From DAOTTX01 sp034437515 (GTDB taxonomy: Bacteria; Chloroflexota; Anaerolineae; Aggregatilineales; Phototrophicaceae), in assembly GCA_034437515.1 (NCBI GenBank), contig DAOTTX010000006.1:1-13400 (forward strand): a stretch of 13,400 bases of DNA. Direction: 5' to 3'. Below, piece after piece: positions 1 through 7,705 of the stretch (position 1 is the first letter of the stretch; every line of letters starts with the position of its first letter). The position numbers were made by a program, and so were the translations under genes. The notes below the pieces were generated by a model, which was not told the origin of the DNA, did not search any database, and saw nothing but the letters and a program-made list of their open reading frames with translations.

Positions 1-18
1 CGATCAACGCCGCGAGTC

Positions 19-42
19 GGGGGCTGGACGTTTCCAGCCCCC
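19..42 (-). terminator. GC-rich hairpin after the LysM-glycosidase gene
   Basis: A perfect 10-bp inverted repeat (GGGGGCTGGA, positions 19-28, with TCCAGCCCCC, positions 33-42) around a 4-nt loop. It lies 24 bases beyond the stop codon of the minus-strand gene ending at 67. No T-run follows on either strand, so it is not a textbook intrinsic terminator. It may stabilise the 3' end of the transcript or support a weaker termination mode. Whether a gene to the left also uses it cannot be seen. Confidence 0.45.
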
Positions 43-66
43 TGAAACCGCTTATGATCGAAGCGC

Positions 67-1518
67 CTACCCTAAGGCCGCCCGGATGTTGTCACAGGCG
101 TAGCAGTTACCATCCGGTCGGATGATAGCATAACCGGCCTGCGGATCCCCTTCATATTGTGAGAAGTTCATATTCCAGACGATGAGCATCCGGACACGGC
201 TGTCTCCGCGTGCCAATGACACGACCTGACCGAGCCATTGTTCCTGCTCGGCGAGGGTGGTATCTGCCGCCCAGGTGAACCCGGCAGGCAGCGGCCCGAA
301 GCCTTCGCCCGTCAGGTAGCCCAACTCGGTGAAGCACAACGGCTTACCGGGGAAGATACTGGAATACACATCGACCATCGCCGGGTAGTAGCGGGTGTAG
401 TAGCTACTGTTGCCGCGTGGGTCACCACTGCGGGCGGTCGGCGGGACGACGCCTTCGTTGTAATGGATGCCGACGCAGTCCATCACGTTCGCCGCGCCTG
501 CGTTGCGCATCTGCCGCAAGAAGTTGTCATCGTTGACCACGCTGCCGGGGAAGGCCGACTCCGCGCCGGTGGGGGAAGGTGCGCCGCTGATGACGAGCAC
601 GTTCGGGTTAGCGGCTTTGATCGCGTTGTACGATGCCCGTAGCATTTCCGTGTAGGCCGCACCGCTGATCTGCCCGGTGGGCCATTCGCGGTCGATGTTC
701 GGCTCGTTCCACACCTCGATGGCATCCGGGCCGAGTGCGGCGACCTGCCCCAAGTAGTTGGCGTAGTCCTGGATGTATTGCGCCCGGTTCGCACCGAGTT
801 GTCCTGGGTCACCTACCACACCCAGCACGATCTGGAAGCCAGCATCCTTCGCCGTGCGGATGAAGTTCGCAGAAGTGCCGGTGTCTTGCCCCTGGCTCCA
901 GCGGACTTGTTTCTTGACCCACGTCATGCCGGTGTCGCGCATCACGCCAAGCGGCTCAAAGCTCTGAACGTGCGCGCCGACGGCGAAACCACCACTCGGC
1001 GGCGGCGGCGGGTTAACGACCGGCGGATCATCTTCATCACCGCCGTCATCAGGGGGCGGGGTCACCGTGCCGCCGGGGATCTGCAAGACCTGACCGGGGA
1101 AGATCAAGTTCGGGTTGGCGATGTTGTTCGCAACCGCGATGGCCTGCGCTGTCGTGCCGAAGCGCCGCGCAATTGCGGAAAGATAATCCCCGGAGCGCAC
1201 GGTGTAAGTCGAAGGTGTGCCACCATCGTCGTTGTCGCCACCGTCATCATCACCGCCATCATCCGGCGGTGGCGCACTGGCACCGCTGATAATCAACTGC
1301 TGCCCGGCAAAGATCAAGTTCGGGTTGGAAATGTTATTCGCGGTCTGGATCGCACCGATAGATACGCCATACCGGAGCGAGATACGATAGAGATTTTCTC
1401 CAGGTTGGACGACGTGGACGACCTGGCTGTCTCCCTGGGCGGATGACGACTGAGACGCCGTCACACCGAAAGCTAGAACCAACATCAACGCCGCAATCAT
1501 TACGCTAAGACGCCGCAT
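67..1518 (-). CDS. Secreted double-LysM protein with GH-A clan glycoside hydrolase-like domain
   Basis: 483 aa. A signal peptide spans residues 1 to about 28 (Arg-Arg, hydrophobic core, SSAQ cleavage region). LysM domains lie at about 33-78 and 103-149, each with the YxIxxGD/E-type start and an NPNLIFxGQ ending. They are separated by Asp/Gly-rich linkers, and a Pro-rich linker (165-176) precedes the C-terminal domain (178-483). That domain has the pattern of TIM-barrel retaining glycosidases of clan GH-A: WNEPN with candidate acid/base Glu272, and FTELG with candidate nucleophile Glu398. The start is fixed by an AAAGGA Shine-Dalgarno site (minus strand, 1526-1531) seven bases before ATG. LysM domains bind N-acetylglucosamine polymers, so attachment to peptidoglycan outside the cell is likely. 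The substrate is unknown. Four Cys in the catalytic half (348, 395, 472, 475) could form disulfides. The GH family (5, 39, 42 or other) cannot be settled by eye. Confidence 0.88.
   Translation of the reverse strand: MRRLSVMIAALMLVLAFGVTASQSSSAQGDSQVVHVVQPGENLYRISLRYGVSIGAIQTANNISNPNLIFAGQQLIISGASAPPPDDGGDDDGGDNDDGGTPSTYTVRSGDYLSAIARRFGTTAQAIAVANNIANPNLIFPGQVLQIPGGTVTPPPDDGGDEDDPPVVNPPPPPSGGFAVGAHVQSFEPLGVMRDTGMTWVKKQVRWSQGQDTGTSANFIRTAKDAGFQIVLGVVGDPGQLGANRAQYIQDYANYLGQVAALGPDAIEVWNEPNIDREWPTGQISGAAYTEMLRASYNAIKAANPNVLVISGAPSPTGAESAFPGSVVNDDNFLRQMRNAGAANVMDCVGIHYNEGVVPPTARSGDPRGNSSYYTRYYPAMVDVYSSIFPGKPLCFTELGYLTGEGFGPLPAGFTWAADTTLAEQEQWLGQVVSLARGDSRVRMLIVWNMNFSQYEGDPQAGYAIIRPDGNCYACDNIRAALG
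1101..1328 (-). repeat. Duplicated DNA of the two LysM domains
   Basis: The 18-base string AGATCAAGTTCGGGTTGG occurs at 1101-1118 and again at 1311-1328, 210 bp apart. It encodes the same stretch (NPNLIF) of LysM2 and LysM1. Similarity continues past the exact match, which shows that the two domains arose by, or are homogenised by, tandem duplication. Confidence 0.7.
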
Positions 1519-1650
1519 AAAACGGTCCTTTCGTTACAAGATATGAACAGTATGGTTAGTTTATCATGAGACGAGAAAATCTGCTGCGTCGTTCCGCCAT
1601 AAGTAGGTTTGTACAATAGAGTTCCGGTATAAGTCTGTTGATTCTCCGTT

Positions 1651-1755
1651 TTAGTGACTCGTCACAACGAAATCAGTGTGATTTTAGTGATTTTTTGTAG
1701 AGCGATGGCCTGTTTAGATTTCTATAATTAGTGATCTGTGACACTCTAGTGACAT
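1651..1755 (+). promoter_or_regulatory. glnA promoter with phased GTGA repeats
   Basis: A perfect -10 box TATAAT lies at 1723-1728. No good -35 hexamer is seen at the normal distance, which suggests an activator or a non-standard promoter. Around it are repeated motifs. TTAGTGA occurs at 1651-1657, 1684-1690 and 1728-1734, with CTAGTGA at 1746-1752. GTGAC occurs at 1654, 1738 and 1749. A palindrome, GTGAC-TC-GTCAC, lies at 1654-1665. The GTG starts at 1654, 1676, 1687 and 1731 share one 11-bp phase, and the pair at 1738 and 1749 is exactly 11 bp apart. This spacing suits a factor that binds one DNA face, such as an OmpR-type GlnR. The downstream pair overlaps the expected transcription start and leader, where it could repress. 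Regulator identity is inference. Confidence 0.55.
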
Positions 1756-1775
1756 TGAACAAAGGAAATTGAACG

Positions 1776-3209
1776 ATGCCAGAATTTGTCCCACCGGATA
1801 GCGCAAAGGAATCGTCCGACGCTCTGCTCAAGTGGATCAAGTCCAATGATGTAGAGGAAGTCGATATTCGTTTTACCGACCTGAAAGGCGTGGTGCATCA
1901 TTTTAGTATGCCTGTCAGCATTCTCGACGTAGATGTGTTTGAGGATGGCTTCGGCTTTGACGGGTCGAGTGTGCGCGGCTTTCAGCAGATTAACGAGTCT
2001 GACTTGATTTTGATGGCAGACCTGAGCACTGCGTTTATCGATCCCTTCTTTAAGTATAAGACGCTCGCGTTTACCTGCGATGTCTACGACCCCATCACCC
2101 GTGAACCTTACGGACGTGACCCGCGTGGTGTCACCAAACGGGCGGAGGCTTACCTCAGCAAGTCCGGTATCGCAGACACCGCCTTCTTCGGGCCAGAAGC
2201 CGAATTCTTCATGTTCAGCAACGTCAGTTACGAAGTCAATCCCTACCGCAGCTACTACGAAGTGGACTCCAACGAGGGGTTCTGGAACAGTGCCTCAAAC
2301 GACCCGTCGATGGTTTACCTCAACCGCATCAAAGAGGGGTACTTCCCGCTGCCACCCAACGACAAGACGCACGATATACGTGCAGATATGGTCAAGTTGA
2401 TGGTGGAATGCGGTATCGAAGTCGAGGTGCATCACCATGAGGTCGGCGGTGGCGGTCAGGCCGAGATCGACATGAAATATGCGCCAATGCTCAAAATGGC
2501 GGATCAACTGCTGCTTTATAAATACATCGTCAAGAATGTGGCGGCGCGTGCGGGGCTTTCTGCGACGTTCATGCCCAAACCGCTGTTTGAAGACAACGGC
2601 TCCGGGATGCATGTGCACCAGAGCCTGTGGAAAGACGGCGACACCCTTATGTATGGCGATGGGTACGCCAACCTGAGCGAAACCGCGCTTTACTACATCG
2701 GTGGGGTGCTCAAACATGCGGTCGCGTTGATGGCCTTCACCAACCCGACCACCAACAGCTACCGTCGTCTGGTGCCGGGGTACGAAGCACCGGTCAATCT
2801 GGTGTATTCCAACCGGAACCGCTCGGCAGCCATCCGCATCCCCACTTACCTGAACAGCCCGAAGGCCAAGCGCATCGAAACGCGCTTCCCTGACCCGACC
2901 GCCAACCCCTACTACGCCTTCCCGGCGCTGTTGATGGCCGGTCTGGACGGAATCAAGAACGAGATCCACCCCGGTGAGGCGGTAGACGTTGACCTCTACG
3001 AAGGCAATGTCGAAACCCCGACCGTCCCGCGTGGCGGCCTGAACGCCATCCTCGACGCGCTGGAAGAAGATCACGACTTCCTGCTCGAAGGCGGTGTCTT
3101 CACCGAGGACATTATCGAGAGCTACATCGAATACAAGCGCGAAGAAGAAGCGGACGCGGTCAGTATGCGCCCACACCCCTACGAGTTCCAACTCTATCTC
3201 GACATCTAG
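1776..3209 (+). CDS. glnA: Glutamine synthetase, type I (GSI-beta-like)
   Basis: 477 aa. Condenses ammonium and glutamate to glutamine with ATP, the main entry of nitrogen in the cytoplasm; the family forms dodecamers. Visible signatures are FDGSSVRGF (Asp62 loop), GPEAEFF with metal ligands Glu141/Glu143, HHHEVGGGGQAEID (Glu222, Glu230), GSGMHVHQS (His279), the NPTTNSYRRLVPGYEAP ATP/ammonium region, NRSAAIRIP (Arg349) and ETRFPDP (Glu368). An insert at about 150-195 (FWNS...GYFPLPP) is typical of GSI-beta. Tyr408 in DLYEGN lies where adenylylated GS has its Tyr (NLYDLP), but the flanking residues differ, so adenylylation control is uncertain. ATG follows AAAGGA (1761-1766) by nine bases. The gene stands alone, with its own promoter and terminator. 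Confidence 0.97.
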   Translation: MPEFVPPDSAKESSDALLKWIKSNDVEEVDIRFTDLKGVVHHFSMPVSILDVDVFEDGFGFDGSSVRGFQQINESDLILMADLSTAFIDPFFKYKTLAFTCDVYDPITREPYGRDPRGVTKRAEAYLSKSGIADTAFFGPEAEFFMFSNVSYEVNPYRSYYEVDSNEGFWNSASNDPSMVYLNRIKEGYFPLPPNDKTHDIRADMVKLMVECGIEVEVHHHEVGGGGQAEIDMKYAPMLKMADQLLLYKYIVKNVAARAGLSATFMPKPLFEDNGSGMHVHQSLWKDGDTLMYGDGYANLSETALYYIGGVLKHAVALMAFTNPTTNSYRRLVPGYEAPVNLVYSNRNRSAAIRIPTYLNSPKAKRIETRFPDPTANPYYAFPALLMAGLDGIKNEIHPGEAVDVDLYEGNVETPTVPRGGLNAILDALEEDHDFLLEGGVFTEDIIESYIEYKREEEADAVSMRPHPYEFQLYLDI

Positions 3210-3228
3210 TATCCTCCATGGCACGAAG

Positions 3229-3257
3229 ACGCGGTCCTACGGGGCCGCGTTTTTGTT
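3229..3257 (+). terminator. Intrinsic terminator of glnA
   Basis: Nine-bp stem, ACGCGGTCC (3229-3237) with GGGCCGCGT (3242-3250, one G-T pair), and a four-base loop TACG. A T-rich run (TTTTTGTTT) follows. It begins 20 bases after the glnA stop codon. Confidence 0.85.
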
Positions 3258-3480
3258 TGTGCATCGGGCACTCGTAGGCCAGCCGTCGCTGAGGTCGCCG
3301 TAAGCGTCGGCACGTAGACGATCCAACATCACCGGGATTTCCATCGAACGGCCCCACTGTTTGTCACGTCCGGGGATAGCGTCGATGTTGACCGAATCAC
3401 TACGAGCTACGATGCCTTTACCGCAACTCTCCACCAACGATGCCATCACTTTGGTGTTGAAGCATCTTGATAATCGCGCC
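3255..3480 (-). pseudogene. Decayed coding remnant, family unknown
   Basis: An open minus-strand frame at 3237-3449, starting MASLVESCGKG and containing NIDAIPGRDKQWGRSMEIPV, reads like real protein. Third codon positions are mostly G/C, as in the neighbouring genes, and the composition is balanced. Its left end runs into the glnA terminator, so no natural C-terminus is visible. To the right the likely continuation is broken: a second piece (VVMGAIIKMLQHQ) is in another frame, with stop codons on both sides. I do not recognise the family. Best read as a fragment of a former gene. An expressed 70-aa protein from the ATG at 3449 is possible but has no convincing ribosome binding site. Confidence 0.35.
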
Positions 3481-3574
3481 CATCACGACGATCTCGACTC
3501 AAACGCCGAATGTGACATTGTCAAACTACTCCTGTTTTAGCAGTATGATACCAAACTCATCCACATGCGATTGC

Positions 3575-3685
3575 CCTAATAGGATTTTCGCTCAGGATAT
3601 TCACAAAGGGTTTTAACGGTTCAAAAATCAGAGATTTGAGCTTTTCTGAACCGTCCTGAGATTCTCAAGCGAAAGTCCTACCTAA
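3575..3685. mobile_element. MITE-like nested palindrome flanked by CCTAA
   Basis: The core at 3580-3680 (101 bp) begins TAGGATTTTCGCT and ends AGCGAAAGTCCTA, a 13-bp terminal inverted repeat with one mismatch. Inside are a second inverted pair, CTCAGGA (3591-3597) with TCCTGAG (3654-3660), and a third, ACGGTTCA (3616-3623) with TGAACCGT (3647-3654). The core is flanked directly on both sides by CCTAA (3575-3579 and 3681-3685), as expected for a 5-bp target duplication. It has no coding capacity and is AT-rich. It lies just beyond the stop of the minus-strand operon, whose transcripts would fold through it. It could be a non-autonomous transposon or simply a structured 3' region. Confidence 0.55.
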
Positions 3686-3710
3686 GATGAATAGAGGCCG
3701 ATATTGACAT

Positions 3711-4397
3711 CTAGGTGATGGGTTGAGGCGCTTCAGTCCGTAACCACCTGCCTTCTCTGGCGTCTTTCATGTAGATTCGGATGCGCTTCTGGCCGTCATG
3801 CGATAATTCGTCCTTTTGATCTCTCAGGTACGTTTCGAGTACATCGGCGCCGCGCACAGGGTCGATGTGCAGGAGGTTTTCCGCGAGAAAAACAATGTCG
3901 TTTTCACGCTCGACTTTTTCCAGCAGGTTTTTTGTCCATTGCAGCGCCTCATCATCATAGTGGGCGATGTACGACAGTATGGACGACGCTGTGATCTTCC
4001 CATCAAGCTCGTGGGTGTCACCGAACGCGATCACCGCCGGTTTGATCTCAGGGGGCATTTTGCAAAGGGCTGAGATCGCACGGTCACAGACAACAGCCTG
4101 CCAATGCTCGTTTTCGATAATGTCGAACAACAGCGGGACGGCCTCTGTCACCTGCCAGTGGCCGAACAGTTCAACCGCGTGGATGGGGGCGACACCGTTA
4201 CCCAGGCTACCTTCCACATACAATTCCTTATGGTCGAGTATAGTATAACAAAATGCAATGACCTCTTCACGCTGGTCGCTCAAACGCTTGGCGACATGCT
4301 TCACGTTGAACGACGGGCTGAACAGCATCCACGCCGCACGGTGCAGCGGATGACTTTTGTCTTTAATGGCCTGACGCCAGATCGGTTGCTCGGTCAT
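3711..4397 (-). CDS. HEAT-like helical-repeat protein
   Basis: 228 aa, almost entirely helical. No signal peptide or membrane segment, so cytoplasmic. Paired-helix units of about 30-35 residues can be made out, for example VAPIHAVELFGHWQVTEAVP (near 70-90) followed by LLFDIIENEHWQAVVCDRAISAL. This is the style of HEAT/PBS-lyase repeats, which form scaffolds for protein contacts. The frame is open further upstream (to 4448), but I start at 4397 because AGAGAGG lies eight bases before this ATG and because the longer form would run into the preceding gene. Only 13 bases separate it from that gene's stop codon (4411-4413), so it is the last member of the kinase operon. It may be a partner or adaptor in that pathway; this is inferred from position alone. 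Confidence 0.75.
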   Translation of the reverse strand: MTEQPIWRQAIKDKSHPLHRAAWMLFSPSFNVKHVAKRLSDQREEVIAFCYTILDHKELYVEGSLGNGVAPIHAVELFGHWQVTEAVPLLFDIIENEHWQAVVCDRAISALCKMPPEIKPAVIAFGDTHELDGKITASSILSYIAHYDDEALQWTKNLLEKVERENDIVFLAENLLHIDPVRGADVLETYLRDQKDELSHDGQKRIRIYMKDAREGRWLRTEAPQPIT

Positions 4398-4410
4398 GGA
4401 TTTTTCCTCT

Positions 4411-5016
4411 CTATTTGTTATCAAGTGCGATGATAACATATTCGGCAACTGTTTTCATCACTCCATACATGAATCCTGCCGCCGGGCACGCGAGTGTCGC
4501 ATCCCGCACGCGGACGGTCGTCTCATCATCGAGATGTACCAGCAGACCAGCACGTCCGTAAGCATCGTTGATGATCTGCACCCGCCAATCGTCATATAGA
4601 TGCACCCGTGCGGAGATACGTTCGCTCTCGGTGACCCACTGCCGGTAGATAGCGTCGAAATCCGGCGCTGTGGCACTGCTGGCATGGGCACGGATCAATG
4701 CGAACATCACCATACCGTTGACGGCTTCAAACCCATCGACAGCGTAATCAATCTCGACCTGCTTTAAGTTCACCTGCGGATTAATGCGCTTTAAAGTCTG
4801 CCGGAAGACCTGCGCCAGATGGTCAAATACACCGGGGAGTTCGGTTACGGTCAGTGCCGCCGGGATCGCCGCCACCACCGCCGTCCGCAACTGCTGAAGG
4901 GCATCGCCGGCCCGGTCGATCTGCGCGAGGCCGGTGAAGTCTTTCGGCTCAAAGTGTGCCACCCCGAACGCCGCCGGTAAATTGTATGCTTCACGAAAGG
5001 TTTTGATGTCAATCAT
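4411..5016 (-). CDS. Hypothetical protein in kinase operon
   Basis: 201 aa; not recognised. Soluble, with no signal peptide or membrane helix. The N-terminal part (to about 90) looks helical. The middle and end carry beta-like segments (KQVEIDYAVDGFEAVNG, ARVHLYDDWRVQII, TTVRVRDATLACPA), suggesting an alpha/beta fold. ATG at 5016 is chosen. A TTG six codons upstream (5034) is possible, and neither has a strong Shine-Dalgarno site (GCAAAG precedes the ATG). It lies 51 bases after the 163-aa gene and 13 bases before the HEAT-like gene, so co-transcription is likely. Confidence 0.65.
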   Translation of the reverse strand: MIDIKTFREAYNLPAAFGVAHFEPKDFTGLAQIDRAGDALQQLRTAVVAAIPAALTVTELPGVFDHLAQVFRQTLKRINPQVNLKQVEIDYAVDGFEAVNGMVMFALIRAHASSATAPDFDAIYRQWVTESERISARVHLYDDWRVQIINDAYGRAGLLVHLDDETTVRVRDATLACPAAGFMYGVMKTVAEYVIIALDNK

Positions 5017-5067
5017 TGCTTTGCAAGCTCGCAAACGAATTTTGTGCGTGTAACTCGAAACTGAATT

Positions 5068-5559
5068 TTATCCCGGTGGATCGTCGGTGTCCTCGGCATC
5101 ATAGCGGAGCATATCGTACTCTAGCAGTGTATCGACCAGATCGCGGGAGTGCCCGGCGTGGCGAGTGAGTGCTCGCAGCAAGACGCGCATGGCGGCGTGT
5201 CCGCGTAGTTCGATCACCGCTTCGGGGTCGTCTTTCACTTGCTTGAGTCGAAACTCACTGATGGGCTTTTCTTGTTCGATGAAATTCAGCAAGTAGCGTA
5301 GCCCCGCGTAAAGATTCTGTGTCGGGTCGTGCAAGTCGGCAGTGAACTTGCTCAGAGCGTGGTCGGGTGGTTTGTCGCGAATACTCTCTAGATAGGTACG
5401 TTTAAAATCTTCATCAGGCACAGCAGGCTCCGTTTTCAGGCGATAGGCGCTTAACGTTGTTGTAAGAGAAAATTCTGAAAACGGTATGATTTTCGTATTA
5501 ACTTTCCGCTCATGTAGATGAATTGCACGGAATGATGAGGGTAAATGCGCTCCCTTCAT
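5068..5559 (-). CDS. Hypothetical protein overlapping the kinase 3' end
   Basis: 163 aa; not recognised. Charged and mostly helical, ending in an acidic tail (YDAEDTDDPPG). No signal peptide or membrane segment. The start at 5559 lies inside the kinase gene (50-base overlap). It is supported by AAGGAG ten bases upstream, although those bases also encode kinase residues near VRSKP. No other ATG in this frame would leave a protein of useful size. The overlap suggests translational coupling with the kinase. A short unrelated reading frame also begins at the kinase stop (ATGA) but ends after about 20 codons. A role in kinase output is plausible from context only. Confidence 0.65.
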   Translation of the reverse strand: MKGAHLPSSFRAIHLHERKVNTKIIPFSEFSLTTTLSAYRLKTEPAVPDEDFKRTYLESIRDKPPDHALSKFTADLHDPTQNLYAGLRYLLNFIEQEKPISEFRLKQVKDDPEAVIELRGHAAMRVLLRALTRHAGHSRDLVDTLLEYDMLRYDAEDTDDPPG

Positions 5560-7585
5560 CCGGTTTGCTCCTTACTTTGACCCGCCCGTGATGTGCATCC
5601 ATCACAAGTTTGCAGATGTTCAAGCCTAACCCCATGCCGCCGGTATCGTGGCTGCGGGCAGCGTCGGCCCGGTAGAACGGCTCCCAGATTTGCTCGAGTT
5701 CCGCGTCACTGATGCCGATACCATCGTCCTCGATGCAGACATAAACCTCGTCGGCTTCCAGTTTAATTGAGACTTTGATGTGCCCGCCCTTCGGGGTGTA
5801 ATTGAGTGCGTTCAACAACACATGACGATAAGCCCGCTTGAGCGATAGCGCATCTACCTGGCAGTACAACGGCGCTTCCAACGGAACGAAATCCAGCGTA
5901 TGTGCTTTCTGCTCGGCAAGTGTGTGCTGTTCTTTGACCAGGTCATGTACCATTTGATTGAGATCGACCCGATAAAAATGTTCACTGGCCCTGCGGTGAC
6001 CGAGGTTATCGACCGTCAGCATGTTATCGAGTTGTTCGGTCAATTGTTTGACTTCGCGTGTAATCATGTTCATATGCTTGTGTAAGTCTTCAGGGCGTCC
6101 CTTCTCAAATTTACGCAGCGTGAGATACACGTTGGAGTTGATAATGCTCAACGGCGTGCGGATGTCGTGCGAGATGTCCTTGATGAACCGGCTCAGCATG
6201 GTCAGGCGTTCGCGTTCCAGCGCCAGTTCGAGGGTGCGGGTTTCCATACTGCGCCGGTCAGTGATGTCACGGGCAATGCCCATCAATCCGATGATTTCCT
6301 TACCGTCTACCAGCAGATGTTGACTGACTTCCAACGTCATGTAAATGCCCTTTGCTGTGCGGCAGTGCACCGGGAAGGGCGGCACACTCTCACCATTTAA
6401 GACTCGGTCGGTCATCGTGTGGAAGTGTTCGTCATCCGTGTGGATGAGTTCTGTCAGCGAACGGCCTATCCAATCGCTGATGTCGTAACCCAGCAAACGC
6501 TCGAACGCCGGGTTGATCCGGGTAAAGTAGCCGTTCATATCTTGCATGTAAATAATGTCATCAACCGTCTCAAACAGCAGTTGGTAGCGTTTCTCGCTGG
6601 TGGTCAGGGCTGTTTCCGCCCGGTGGCGATCGCTGAGATCGACCGTCACCCCGATGACACCGGTGACTCCCTTACCGTCTTTGAGTGGTTCCATAATCGT
6701 CATGAGTCGGTTCCCCTCAACATTGCTTTCCTGCTGTATCGTCTCACCGTTGTAGACACGCGCCATCATCTGGTCGATTGCCGGGAAGCGTGGGGCAAAA
6801 TCATAGATGGCTTGACCGACGAATTCACCCGGCTCGAACCCCAGTGAATTCAGTGCTTTGCCTTCGGAAAACGTGCAGATTCCGTTGGCATCCAACGTGA
6901 ACACGATCAACGGCATGTTTTGTAGCACTATCCGCATACGCCATTCGCTTTGCCGCAGGGCTTCCTCGGCATTTTTGCGCTCGGTGATGTCGGTAAACAT
7001 GGCGACCGCACCTTCAAATTCACCAACCGCGTTGATAATGGGGCTGGCAGAAGAAATCGTCCAGCGGACGGTGCCATCCGGACGTTGGATTAGAAAATCC
7101 GTTTGGCTGGAAATTCCCTGCTGGCGTTCCGCGAAACTCTGCTCGATGCTATCATGAAGTTCTTCGGGCATCAGCTCGAATAACGTTTTACCGATCATCT
7201 CGTCGCGGGTACGCCCCATGATCGCCGCCATCTGTCGGTTGGTGTAGGTGGTGCGCGTCTCCTTGTCGATGATCCAGAAACCATCTTGCGCCGCTTCCAC
7301 CACTGTGCGAATTTCTCGATCCATCGTTTGATCCGGCGATGGTTGAAAGATGCGATATTGAATATACAATGTGGCTGTGATGACGAGTACAGCAATCATG
7401 AACAACACCAACGCACTTGCGTAATAGGCAACGATCGTGATTAACGTCGCGCCGATGCTAACGATCATTAAGTTAGTATTGGTCAATGCTATGTCATCTC
7501 GGCTAGACAGTGTAAAGACTTTTCTATAAAGTATGATGTATGCTTTGTACACTAACATTAGCGTAACAAAATTTACGCCTTTCAT
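5510..7585 (-). CDS. Membrane sensor histidine kinase with three PAS domains
   Basis: 691 aa. Two membrane helices lie at about 39-80, with a further hydrophobic stretch near the N-terminus (5-20). Three PAS domains follow at about 90-205 (ending FTDITERK), 213-322 (VDLSDRH) and 332-446 (ARDITDRRS). The kinase core has the H-box ISHDIRTPLS with His473, the N-box around Asn592 (LLNALNYTP), the G1 box DDGIGI (621-626), the F-box EPFYRA (635-640) and the G2 box GGMGLGLNI (649-657), so it should be active. It autophosphorylates on His and passes the phosphate to an unseen partner; no receiver domain or response regulator is nearby. The open frame runs upstream to 8059, but that part is antisense to the M23 gene, so ATG at 7585 is preferred. 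A TATGCT box ends only six bases before this ATG, which would give a near-leaderless message. Confidence 0.9.
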   Translation of the reverse strand: MKGVNFVTLMLVYKAYIILYRKVFTLSSRDDIALTNTNLMIVSIGATLITIVAYYASALVLFMIAVLVITATLYIQYRIFQPSPDQTMDREIRTVVEAAQDGFWIIDKETRTTYTNRQMAAIMGRTRDEMIGKTLFELMPEELHDSIEQSFAERQQGISSQTDFLIQRPDGTVRWTISSASPIINAVGEFEGAVAMFTDITERKNAEEALRQSEWRMRIVLQNMPLIVFTLDANGICTFSEGKALNSLGFEPGEFVGQAIYDFAPRFPAIDQMMARVYNGETIQQESNVEGNRLMTIMEPLKDGKGVTGVIGVTVDLSDRHRAETALTTSEKRYQLLFETVDDIIYMQDMNGYFTRINPAFERLLGYDISDWIGRSLTELIHTDDEHFHTMTDRVLNGESVPPFPVHCRTAKGIYMTLEVSQHLLVDGKEIIGLMGIARDITDRRSMETRTLELALERERLTMLSRFIKDISHDIRTPLSIINSNVYLTLRKFEKGRPEDLHKHMNMITREVKQLTEQLDNMLTVDNLGHRRASEHFYRVDLNQMVHDLVKEQHTLAEQKAHTLDFVPLEAPLYCQVDALSLKRAYRHVLLNALNYTPKGGHIKVSIKLEADEVYVCIEDDGIGISDAELEQIWEPFYRADAARSHDTGGMGLGLNICKLVMDAHHGRVKVRSKPDEGSAFTLIIPCNSST

Positions 7586-7705
7586 AAACCTAGCATAGTC
7601 CAATGGGCGTTCAGTAAGCAAGCATTTTATAGAAGAATAAAAGTTCGTAATAAGAAATTTTTTGTTAACTGATTTACAACTATAAATTGACCGTAGAGGA
7701 TGCTC
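7586..7705. promoter_or_regulatory. Divergent AT-rich promoter region
   Basis: This 120-bp spacer between the kinase (-) and the M23 gene (+) is clearly richer in A/T than the genes. On the minus strand there are two possible -10 boxes: TATAAA, 16 bases after a weak TTATTA, and TATGCT, 18 bases after TTGCTT. The second would start transcription almost at the kinase ATG. On the plus strand, TATAAA at 7681-7686 precedes the GAGG ribosome site (7696-7699), but no well-spaced -35 is seen. Assignments are tentative. Confidence 0.35.

Noticed and set aside
778..1446. 222-codon plus-strand frame inside the LysM-glycosidase gene
   Set aside because: Arg-rich shadow of the well-supported minus-strand gene, with no domain or ribosome site.
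1737..1754. Exact Bacillus-type GlnR/TnrA site
   Set aside because: TGTGA and TGACA are separated by 8 rather than 7 bases, so it is only a near match and is kept as a hypothesis within the repeat cluster.
2295..3224. 309-codon minus-strand frame opposite glnA
   Set aside because: Mirror frame of a highly conserved gene; it also runs through the glnA terminator region and resembles no protein.
4398..4448. Longer N-terminus for the HEAT-like protein
   Set aside because: It would overlap the previous gene, while the ATG at 4397 has a good ribosome site.
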